A stretch of 64,000 bases of DNA from Osmia lignaria lignaria. Lineage: Eukaryota; Arthropoda; Insecta; Hymenoptera; Megachilidae. Shown piece by piece: positions 1 through 11,365 of the stretch (positions are counted from its first letter, which is position 1; each line of letters begins with the position of its first letter). Location: positions 9,920,001-9,984,000 of the forward strand of contig NC_135034.1 of assembly GCF_051020975.1 (NCBI RefSeq), in the 5' to 3' direction. A program made the position numbers and the translations under genes. Below the pieces are notes generated by a model. That model was not told where the DNA came from. It did no database searches and saw only the letters and a list, made by a program, of their open reading frames with translations.

Positions 1-2111
1 TGCGAAGCTTTGAAGTCGTCAACCAAGAGGAACATTAATGGAGAGACTCGCTTTCACCGTTCGTCCAAGAGAACCGCGTGCTCGTCGTTAGCATCTTCTT
101 CATCTCCTTCTTCTTCAGCGACCGGTAAAACCGACACGACCTTTCGAACCACCTCCTAGTGACCTTTCCAAGGAGAACTCTCGCGCATACTTCTCGTTTT
201 CGTTTCAGGAAGAAGAAGGAGGAAGAGGATTCGCGATAAGAACAATTACCACGCGATTTTGCCTCCGGTCCGCTGATAAAATTGTCTTCCAGTTCGCGAT
301 TCAAGATACCGGCCTTGTTAACATTCCCGATAACAACGCGTTACATCGTGGTCGATCCCTCTTGCGTAACCTTGTTATTGTTCCATTGGATTTTTCACAA
401 GATTCACTCGACTGGCTGTTTCATTCGAGTCCTATCGACCGGTCGAATTTCTATTCCATCGCCGAGTACGACCTTCCTCCTTGATTCCCCGTGATGTAAC
501 ATCATCGAACGACGCACTTTGCTTACGTGGAATCAGTCGAGTCATTTGCGAAAACCTCTTACGATGATTTGTTCCTTTTAAACTTAGAGCTACGCTAAGA
601 TTACTTTGATAAATCGGCCACGCAAAAGTACATAAATAAAAATCTGGCGCCTTCGGTTCTTTACGCAAGATCCTTATCTTAGCGATAAGGTACTACGAAT
701 CTGAAACATTTGCGTCACAATTACGCTCGTTTCACTATTCAAACACGAATCTACCAAAGTTCCACCAATTGATAAGCTCGAGACTGATCGAGATCTGTTT
801 ACAGGAAGAAAGGATATACTCGGCTTTCACCCGCGACACGATTCTTTTTCTCGCGAAATCGTGTATCTCATTGAGGAGGAATGTAGTCCTGGATCTAGAC
901 ATGAGTCAAGCCTGTCATCCGAATCACCTTGGACAGAAACGATTCGAGAACGGCGGGATCCTTCGCATTCCAGGTTAAGATCGCGAACAAGTTGATGACT
1001 GTTCGCGGGACATGGTAAAAACTAGGATCGTTAAGAAATTAGTTGGATCACGCTAGCGTAACGCGGTCGCTCGTTGAAAATCGAATTCAATTTGTTGTAT
1101 CTAGTTTCGATCGTGTGCCGAATGAATTTCAGACGATTTTTTTTTCTAAAAAGAAAAAAAGGAGGTACAAACACATTCCATAGATTAAATCTGAAAGGTT
1201 AGAAAAATAATTGCTGTCAAGAAAGTGTAAAATTTCGATTCACAGTTAGTTCATGGAAACGGTAACTCTCTATTCCATTCCACGAAACGTCTGAAAAATT
1301 TCGCCACGCCTAATTCGCAGTGGAGAAAACTATTGTCTCGAGCAAGAAACCCGGGTTACTTTATAGAATCTCGTTGCCCGGTCGGCTGCTGCAAAGAGGA
1401 GCGGGACTCTTTCGAGAAACAAAGTAGCGCAATGACTCTTCGACTCTGGATGCGCACGAATTGGAGTGGACTGTTGGAACGATGTAATATTGTAAAAGGG
1501 TATGGCTGGCACGCGGTCGCTTTGAGAGCCGTACCAGCCAGGAAGAGCGAGCAGCCGCGAGTGAGATCCTATCGGCTGATATTCAATGCGATATAACTCA
1601 TTCTAGGTATGGAACTATCCCGACTATCCCGATACGCTCGCCTGCACCTACACCGCTCGTCCGCTTCGTAAAGCTCCCGCGACACGCGTGCAAGCCTAAC
1701 TTCTAAGTCATCGATGATTCGAAATTCGGAGCCGAAGATCAGAATTCTGTAAAAGACAGAAACGAAACGAGAAGATTTTTGGCGAAGAATCTCGGTCTTC
1801 GTGGGAAGGAATAATTGAAATATCGAGTGTTAATTAAGCCCGGCAGCAATCGGATCGGTCGGGATTAATTTGGATCGAGTAACGGTTGCCAAAGGGAGAC
1901 GCGATCTCGAAAGCCAACGTCCCACCGAGCGACATCGACGAGTTTTAATTAATTCATATCGGTGCGCGACTCGCGAGTGACACTTATTTGGGCCACTAAC
2001 GGATTGCGTTCGAAGGAAGCTACTTTGAAAGGAGGCGATACAACTGATAACCGTTAACTTCGGTTCGCAACGAGTATCAGAGAAGCGTTTTCTTTTTTTT
2101 TTTCGATGCAA

Positions 2112-2160
2112 CCAAAGGCAATGGACACCAGATGAAAATCAGCGTTCTATTTGCCTTTGG
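2112..2160. repeat. Short inverted repeat (10-bp arms)
   Basis: Arms CCAAAGGCAA (2,112-2,121) and TTGCCTTTGG (2,151-2,160) are perfect reverse complements separated by 29 bases. The spacer does not pair well, so it is not a convincing microRNA precursor. Confidence 0.6.
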
Positions 2161-3843
2161 GACGAGCGCGGGTTACATGGCCACCTGTCTCGCTCGTCAA
2201 ACGCCGTAAGGACAGCTGATCAGATAAGAGGTGGACGTGTGTGTGCTCGTCATTAAGGAAAATAGCCCGTTACCGTGGTGAATGATGGTGACTGGACGAA
2301 AGGAAGGAACGGCGAAGCGGAAAGAAGTCGACCGCTTCGAAAAGAGGCTGGATAAATCGCGAAGGTGCAGCGAGGCACGTGGCTTGCGAAACCGCACCCC
2401 GGCTACGTGAACCGATACTTTGTTTTACAAGGAATGTCGTGAAATGGCGTTTGACGACTAAATGGACCGACCCGTTGCGTCATGTTCGATTGAAATATCG
2501 ATTCGACGGAGCCACGTTCGCGGGCACCAACTTCCAAGCGGTTCAGCAAGTCGAGAGCTGCAAATTGAGCAGGTGACTGTCGGAACATGTTCAATGGATA
2601 CGTTATTGCTCGTTTTATTTCGTGAAAAACTTGCTATCTCGGGATTGCATGAATCGAACGAGTACATTAGAAACAAATATTTACTTTGCCATACAATTGG
2701 CTAGGAATACGGTGGCTTTCACGATTCTATTAACACCGCAACTACCGGTGTTCGATGTATATTGATTTAACAATTGAAAATAAAATCAAAAGATAAATAA
2801 ACAGTGAAACATTAACCAAATTATTTCCCTCGACAAAACGTTTTAATAAGTTTTATAATTAACCCTTTGGGAACGGAGCATTCTTAAATTTACACAGAGT
2901 ATAATTAATTTAAAGTAAATTATAAATCTTTACTGTGTCTCAATTTTACAATTGTGGCTCAATTATACGAATGCTTCTGTAAATTGGAGACTAAATAACA
3001 GAATCGAAATCTGAACGAGCTGAATGATCGATAAGAGAAAAATGATTGAATACGAACGATCAGAACGTCCCAGTTAGTTAATTAAATAAAGTGTGCCAAT
3101 ACGAGCAGCTGGTTACCGAAACAGGCCTTTCCATTCGCGTCGAGGATCGACGGGGATCCTTCCATAAGAGATCGCGAAATTAATTATCGACCGGCGAACG
3201 TTCTCAGCTCGAGCGGAGGACTGTTGATGTTGGCCGAGGGCCGTGTTGCAGCTGGTATCGGCCGAGGGCGACGGTGACGAAAGTGAATTTTAAAATCGAG
3301 GTCTCCGGCTCGTGCCGAGGAGGACGTCGACCTTAATTTGCTCCCCTAACGACTCGCGATTGTCTGCCTACCTTCTTCCATTGCAAATGGCAAAACCTTC
3401 TCCGTGCCACTCTCGAAACGTGCCTTTTTTCTCTCGTTCTCACGGCATTCCATGTGCAACGAGATTTCACAAACGGACGAACGGGAAATTACGGATTCGT
3501 GAAACAACAACATCGGCGCTCGATCCTGTTATCAAAGTTATTAGATCTCTCGTCGATCGACAGCTTCTTTCCAAGATGTTAAAATCATGTTACAAAGCTA
3601 TTCTTCTTGCATGAACTTTCAATTTGTCGATTTCGACGCATCGAAACGTTCAATTACACGTTTCCTTTCTCGCGGCAACGTTTAATATCTCGGGAACAAC
3701 CGTTTCGCTCTGTAATCGTCAACGCTTTATCGAGAAAAAATTACACTTTGTAATCGTCCTTCGTACATACGGGTACTTTGCCACGCTTTATCGGCGAATT
3801 GATGCAGCTTCATCGTAATTGATAGAGATGATTCGAACGTGAT

Positions 3844-3870
3844 TCGCATGCAGATGCCCATTGCATGCGA
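3844..3870. repeat. Near-perfect palindrome TCGCATGCA...TGCATGCGA
   Basis: Nine-base arms at 3,844-3,852 and 3,862-3,870 are perfect reverse complements, and the spacer can add three more pairs (ATG/CAT) around one unpaired base. It contains two GCATGC cores. It may be a dimeric protein-binding site, but the function is unknown. Confidence 0.7.
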
Positions 3871-6800
3871 TGATGTTGTAAATGTAAGAGGAAATTGTCG
3901 AATTCGTTTTATTGCTGAACCGTTTGATGGGTTAATTATTTAATACAAAATTGGACGCCTGTACGCAGCTGTATAATTTTCTGTATTAAAAACGTAACAT
4001 TCAAGAGGATGAATAAATGAAATTTCCCTTGAAAAAATTCAATATTCTCCTCGATGAAATTCCACCGACGATGAGAACCGTTTCGCTACTTTGTATATCC
4101 TGTCCAGTGACCGAATTTCACGGGCGATGTTTCATCGCGACCGCGTTCCAATCGATTAAAAAAGCGTTCCCCAATTAATATGCGAAGAAACGTCCTGACA
4201 CTTTCGTACCTGATGCGATTCAATTGGCAACTATCGATTTTCCTCATTATTCCTTCGACTATTTGGAGCACGATTGAAATCGAGCAACTAGTTCCGGGCG
4301 TTGCTTTTCTGTGTCTGAAACCCCCCTATGGCAGGTGGAAATCTAATTAGCATACCGTTTGCTCTCTCAGATCCTTCGCGGATATCGCCACGATCCCACG
4401 AGTTAGAAAATACTGAACAACCAATGGAAAGTAAAAATGCTCGATTCGTTTTGATAAAATACCAATGGGGTATAGGAACGTGGAAATCGTGACGCGATGA
4501 TGAAGCACGTGGTTGGATAAAATTGGCGGGAAAAAGCTGACGAAAACGTGGGACACGGATTTCAATTATCCCAGCTACTATCATTTTCTAGCCGTGATAT
4601 ATTATACGAATGTTCATCGCGCGACTCGAGGACCCTGTATTCTCATCGTTGAAGCTTCATTAATCACATCACAGATGTAATTTCCATACCCGGTTCAAAG
4701 CGTGATTGATTGCCGACTAGCCAGAAAAATCTAACTCGCGGCTCATTAACTACTAGAGAAAAATCAAGTACCCTAATAATCGTGAACGTGAAACTGGAAA
4801 AATTTCACTTGTACTCGGACTGGCCAGGTGTTCGATATTTTATAATTAGATCAAAATCCCGTGGAAAATTTCGTTTCGATAAGTACCTTGCCGATATCGA
4901 GTAGGCGATTGAATTTAAAAATAAATTTTTATTATCTCCACCACAAAGGATTATAAACTATTGTAAAGAGATATAAAATACTTGTATCTATAATCCTTCT
5001 ATTGTAGATATCAGTAGATAGCTCGGAAATTCTATTCATTCTCCTATCGACTACCACATATTATCATTGTACCATTTCATAGAAATATTTGAAAAAAGTC
5101 TATGGCTATCCAGGAGCAAAGCTCCAATATCAGGGTTTCGAGTAGAATTCACGATTCGTGTTCGAGTTGGAGATTTGTCAGTTTTTCTGGAAACGTTTGA
5201 AAAGCGAAGCGAAGCCGCACCGCAAAGAGATAAGATCGGATCGTACGCCATTCACCACGGAGGCAATCCTCCTGTGCCCTGTTACGAAGGTTTTCTTCGC
5301 CTACTCTTCCGGGTCTTCTTGCCACTTCTCTTGGCTCGGATTACCGATCGAACTAGTCACCGAGTGTACCGTGAGCGACGGCATCGTGTCGTATTAACGA
5401 ACAGGTTGCTTTTTGCCGAGAGAAATCCGACGTTCGATTGTGCAACGAAATTTCTGTTCTCTTCGATCGGATGGCATCCAGAGGCTCGATAACGCCAGCG
5501 GCTACGAAGATGATGAACAAGAAAAAGAAAAGAAATCAACTTCTCAACCTTTCATGCCATTATTCGTTAATTACCACGAAAAAAAAAATACGAAATTTTG
5601 CAAGATACCTTAAATGAAACTCTCAGGCGTAACAAGAAGACATGGTTCTAAGAGGAAAAATGACAGTAACCATAAGTGGTTACCCATCGAAGAGCTCGCG
5701 AATTGAACGAGCACTTTCGTAAAAATCATCGAAAGAGTTTGCCCGCTAGAAGACGTCGCGTGAAAGTTTACGACTCGCCGTCTGTCAAAGCTTTCTCTAA
5801 CTTATTTCTCAACACCTTGTTATCGCGGTCGGAGGATACAAGGTGTACCCATGTTTCCACTGCTTGTAAGTGCATACATTATTCAGATAGCACCGCGGCA
5901 CAAAATAAAACTCCTAATAATTACAAGTTACATGGGTTAATTTGAAACGAATCGAACCTATCGAACTCCGCTATGTGTTCCTGAAAATAGAGAACGTTGT
6001 ACAACCTGAAATTCAAATGCAAATTGCAATTGTTCCCGAGCAAAGAGCAGGTTAATATGCATTTACCGTACAGTTTTTTTTGTGATGGAAATGTTGGAGC
6101 TGTTGGAAAGAGAATGCCAACAGAGATTCCCTAATAAAAGAATGACTAATTGTTCTTTGAACTAGGAATTCAGCGGTGGTACACGCGAATTTTTAACGAA
6201 GGTCAACAATTGTTCCGCAAACGTTGTTGAAAATAAAATGGATACGCTCTGTATTCGAAGCGGTGTAATTACAAGAACGAGCGAAATCGAATTCTCGCCT
6301 TCGTTCGAACGCGAGGAATTTTAATACCGCGCCACGACAAAACGTCGCGGAAAGTGATACCACGTGGTGGTCGTCGTCGTTGTTCGATTCGTTGCTCCGT
6401 CTCTTTCTTATCACGATCGAATTACCCCGGATCAGATTCGATATTTCATACGCGTCACGATATTTCATACGCTGCGTTTTTGCTATCCTAGCGACGCGAG
6501 AGAACGGTGTCTGAAATCTTTCGTTCATTTCCCAATGAAAATTCTTCGCTGGCTACCTTGAATTTTTCGATAAAACCGACGTTAAAAATGATGGAAAAAT
6601 ATCGGAAGTTTCATGGTGAAAGGTGGATAAAGAGAAGAAAATGAGCGAGAGAAGGAAAGCGAATGAGGGAAGAGATAAGGCAAGCTCTATTCATAGAACA
6701 ATAGGCGGCATCGAGGTACCAGACGATGAAGTCACGACACACTCGTGTTCCAACATTGTGGGCATTTTGCCGTGGCCAAATAGCGCCGGTTTAACGTGCC

Positions 6801-9800
6801 AGCAACGTTTACACCAGCTGTTGTCCCGCATCGAGAACTCCGCCGCGCAAACCTGCAAACGCGACACCGTTCGCTGGAAAATAGAAATCTCCTGGAAACA
6901 GACCGTGTCCCCCGTAATTTTCTTTCAACGAACATCTAGACTGAATATTTTAACATGTACGCTCCGTGTCGTACTTTCGTTCTCGCGGAGTTATGCTTCA
7001 TTTAACCCTTTGAAAGTTGAGCTAGCAAAATTTAGCAACACGTAGATATCATAGAGGTTAAAATCATTTTTGAATTTTCAAATTAGAAATCTGCAAAAAT
7101 TCTATAATAGAGATATGTCTCATGAATAGAAATTTCTCTGATTTTTTCCGAATTTTTCATGCACTAAAATTGATTACCACCGGGTTGACACTTGGCTATC
7201 GAACGAGCCGTCGCAAGTCGAATTTGGTTTACGACCGATTTTGGTATTTTGACCAGCTTATCCGGTTGGGCCTTTTCCGAGGAACCCATAGAAGCATTAG
7301 AATATTTTTCGATCGGATATCAGGATCGATAAACGAGTCCGTAGGAAATCGACTGATGTTTAATGTATCCAACCGGGTAATGTTTAATGTATTATAGAAT
7401 CGATCGTCTATGGTGGATCGGTGATTCGAGTAATCCTATTGTCTGCAGGGGCACACGACCCGTGCCACGAAGAGGAAGCCGTGCAGATGAATAAAGTCCC
7501 CATAATTGGCTCAAAGAGCGCTCGACATTTTCACTTTACGGAGATCGTTGCCCCGATAATCACCAGCCTCGACGGTCCTACAAATCTTCGACAAAGAGTA
7601 TTTTCAATTTCCCTTTCCCTGGTGATCCGCGCAAGCATCTTATTCCTAACTACGATTCGACCCAGAAAATCATCATTCCTCCAACGCTGGTCACATTCAT
7701 CCGCGAGGTTAATTATAAATTGCAACTGGTCGAGAGAGAAACGGTTACGGATTCGCTTAAACGTCACGTTCGAAGGCCTAATTAAGGCGGCGCGGCGAGG
7801 CTATCTTCGTGAGAAACGATCAACGTCACGTATGGTTACGTTAATCGAGCAAAAATTCGTCTTAATCGCATCGTGGAAAGTTGATTACGCGCGTGGGATA
7901 TCTGTTGGTCGACCCACGTCGACGAGAAGTGGAGCACAAGCGACTCGATAGTGTCACGGGTTAAATAATGGCGCTAATCGCGGCGATCCAGGCTGCCTAT
8001 CAATCGTCTTAACGCGGCTGTAAAAGGCTGCTCGTAAACTTATCTCGACGATCCGTGCAACTTGAACACGTTATGCTCGAGATATTCAAAGCGCTTGTCG
8101 ATTTACCGTGACAACGATATAACTGCCGATCGAACATCCATATAAGAGCATTTACGAAGAGTTCCGAGCAAGAGAGAAACCCATCGATTTTCTCGCATCC
8201 TTCTATAACGTATTAATGAACTTTCTTTATTTAAATTGATAATAAATGATCGACGGATCGTTTTCTCGTAAACGAATTGGAGTAAGAGCGAAACAGTCAG
8301 CACGTAGCTGCAATCAAAACTGCTTTCTCTCCTGGCCAGAGGTTGGCTGCCATTACTGACCCGAGAGGCGCGTTCTAAAGATTGATTGCTTTATCGATAA
8401 TTAGCTTAGCACGACCAACGTGCCAGACCTTTGTTTCGCTTTCTGACCTAACACCGCCTTTATTCGACTTCTCTGACTCCAGGGAATTTCGATTGCAGCA
8501 ATGTTCTACGGTTTAAATAAGAAAGCCTTCTCACGAATTTCATCGGCCACCTTCCCAAAGTCTGCATACGCTCCTCCATTGATAGGAGAGTCGCAAGTTT
8601 CTAGGCTAGTTCGGAACGAGTTCCGATGATGGAAAGCGAAACGCAGACTGGACGGTCTTGTAAATCGACTGCTACCAAATACGGAGGCTCCTTGCTGACT
8701 ATGGAAAATTCAGTGAAAACTAATCCACCTTCCCTCGTTTTCAAATGCAACCTGAGGAATACTAATTCCTTTTGAAAAAAAAAAAGAAAAAAAAAACAGC
8801 GAACGAGATCTTCGAACGAGGCGACGCGTGCATGTGCAGTATTGCATTCGTGCAGGGATGCATTCGAATGTGTCGCACGTTCTCGGCTGGCGAGGCGACG
8901 AGGAGCGTAAAAATAAAGGGTTAAAAAGAAGAGGGAAAGGAACGACGCGTGCAAGAAGGGCCGGTTGCAGGCTTTAAGAAGCTGCTCACAAAAGGGAGCA
9001 GGTAGAAAAAAAAAAGGAAAGAAGCGACGACGTGCGTACGGAGCGTAACTCGCGAATAATGCGCCGTTTTATACGGGCGTACGTGAGTGAGCCATAAGCA
9101 AATGCATTTTACAGCGGGCGGATTTAAGCCGTGCTTGCATGTGCAACGCGATCCACCTTCGTTCGGAGCAACAAGGCTCGTCGTTATGGTAGAAACGAGC
9201 TCGTTAACCCGTTAACCAGGAAATAATCTAATCAAAAACGATCCTCGGTTCGTGCAACCGCTCATCCGTCAACAAACGTTTCCAACGAGTTAACTCGTCC
9301 CGAGTATGTGCACAGAAACGTTTCCCAATGACGAGTTAATTTGTCATTCTCGGTTAGTAGATTAACGCTAGAATGTCAGCGCTGTGTCAATCGTGACGGT
9401 TGACTTACAAAACGAATTGTACTATTTGCAAATATATATTCTCTCACGACTGCTTTCGTGCGAATGCTTCGAAAAGACTCGCGTCATTATTCAATAATAT
9501 TCAATTAAAATCTCGTAAAGTTTCTTTCAATACCGGTCCGTGGAAGACCCATCCTTACGTGCCGGATAATCTCTCGTGGAATTACGGAACGATTTCACGT
9601 GATGCGAGCAGATTCTCTACGGCAATTTGGATGTCGCGATGGTTTTCCTTATTTCTTCGATTATTCTTTCCACAGTGAAATACGCTGAAAAAAGTCGCGG
9701 AGAAAATGAAATTTCTTGATTAACCCAGGATCGTTTATACCCAGAGAAAGTATAACATTAGGGACGATCCACTTATTTTTTTCCTGGAAACAAAGGAGGA

Positions 9801-10649
9801 CGAAAACGACGAAAAAATGAGAAGGATAGCTGGAGGAAGAGGACGAGGCACGCCCATTATGATGCAAATTAACGTTATTCGTGGAATTTTGCTCGCGGTC
9901 GGCCTCGATTTTTTCCGTGCGTCGCAGGTTCATTAGAGTGTGCCAATTTCTTAGCTTCAGCCCCGCGTTTCTCGGTCCGTGTCTGGGAAAATATCTGGCG
10001 CGCGCGAATTCCCTGCCTCGATTCAGCCCGGTCTCGTTCGCGAGAACAAATTAACCCGTTCTCTGCGCCCGCGTTAATTGGACAATCGAACGGGGACGTG
10101 TCGTAACGCGAGGGAATTAAAAGCCCGACAGATTCATCGTGTTCGACGCGACGCGTTTTAAGATACCGTAGGAAAACTCGAAATCGTACAACGGGGAAGG
10201 AAATTCAACCGACGACCCGAGGCCGAGTGTAACCCAGATCGAAAATAGAGGGAAACCGAAACGGCCTAGGCTTCATTTAGATTCGACTTTCCACCACGCT
10301 CCCTCCACTACCGTGGCTTTAGTTTAATGTATTCTAAACTCGACACCATGTAAGATTAATAGATTCTCCACGCTTGTTTGACCGGAGTTAATCATAGCAC
10401 CCGGTCCGGCTTCGTTATAATGTACAGTTAACGTAAGCTGAAACTTGGATCCAACATAGATTTGCTCAAATTTTAATTTAAGAGCACAGTGTATGCGCGT
10501 GGTAATAACTTAAAAGTTACGATGAGTTAATGTACATCGGTAAAGCCGAAAATTCCAGACGTAGTTCGAGTTTACTTTGATGCTCGACTAACTTGAGCTA
10601 AGTTTAGCGAAATTTCAACGCGCATTTATCATAGTCTAACTAATACGGA

Positions 10650-10912
10650 GAACTACCCAAGTGTTACACTCACTTATTAATGAAACTTTGCCAGCTTGTA
10701 GAGCTCGTCGAACTGAACACGCCTATACCCCTTGGGGGCAGACGGCTATTTGTTTAAAAGATATTAACAATTACAGTTAGTTACTCCTTACATTCTCAAG
10801 TATGACAAACTCACACATACAACTCGCAATCGGTTCAAATCCTTGTTTCCCAACATTTTTTTTTTTTTTTTTTTTAATGATAATTTGTCTCTTTTTGAAT
10901 AACTATTACATA

Positions 10913-10943
<31 letters not shown>

Positions 10944-11365
10944 TTTTGGGAATCAAGGATTTGAACCGAGGACCTTCAGATTGCGAGTCGTGGATCCACT
11001 CCATGGTTAGACAAATGACTCGCAATCTGAAGGTCCACGGTTCAAATCCTTGATTCCCAAAAATTTTTTTTTTTTTTTTTATAATTTTTATGTAATAGTT
11101 ATTCAAAAAGAGACAAATTATCATTTAAAAAAAAAAAAAAAAAAATGTTGGGAACCAAGGATTTGAACCGTGGATCTCTAAATTGCGAATTGTATGTGTA
11201 AGTTTGTCATACTTCAGAATGTAAGGAGTAACTAATTGTAATTGTTAATATCTTTTAAACAATTAGCCGTCTGTCCCCAAAATGGGGTATAGGCGTGTTC
11301 AGCTCGACGAGCTCTACAAGCTGGCAAAGTTTCATTAATAAGTGAGTGTAACACTTGGGTAGTTC
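10650..11365. mobile_element. Large palindromic repeat element with four tRNA-like modules
   Basis: The two halves are inverted copies centred near 11,008. The outer arms start GAACTACCCAAGTG at 10,650 and end with its reverse complement at 11,365. Moving inward on each side there is an arm of about 150 bp, a tRNA-3'-half-like module carrying GGTTCAAATCCTTG (a Pol III B-box-like sequence) at about 10,801-10,855 and its mirror at 11,144-11,206, a long T or A tract, an AT-rich arm, a second homopolymer tract, and a second tRNA-like module at about 10,946-10,990 and 11,014-11,060 that contains the anticodon-loop-like ACTCGCAATCTGAAGGTCC. Modules face each other across a spacer containing ATGGTTAGACA, which resembles a D-arm. 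I see no transposase. The best reading is a non-autonomous family derived from tRNA-like SINEs joined head to head, or a foldback element that captured them. The tRNA-like parts lack a full cloverleaf and are probably not functional tRNAs. Confidence 0.75.

Larger units (their letters stand above)
1..10649 (-). other. Probable giant first intron of osp, distal part; no gene seen
   Basis: This stretch holds many short open frames on both strands, but none has a recognisable domain, a consistent exon structure or a familiar protein pattern. I treat it as intron because osp exon 1 lies at 50,649-50,509 on the minus strand and no osp exon 2, which should encode the start of the PH domain, is visible anywhere downstream of it. 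Composition is mixed, with frequent CpG and many TCGA/CGAT-type words. Local structure is limited to short inverted repeats (about 2,112-2,160 and 3,844-3,870) and A/T tracts. A nested non-coding RNA gene cannot be excluded by eye. Confidence 0.6.

Noticed and set aside
5067..5492. 141-codon open frame, plus strand
   Set aside because: It has one hydrophobic patch but no consistent topology or family pattern. Overlapping frames are open as well.
7421..7951. 176-codon open frame, plus strand
   Set aside because: No domain, signal or repeat pattern is present, and it uses a non-ATG start. It is typical of chance frames in CpG-rich DNA with few stop codons.
10946..11060. Functional tRNA gene
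   Set aside because: Only T-arm, anticodon-arm and partial D-arm similarity is present. The acceptor stem does not form, and the modules occur as inverted copies in a repeat.
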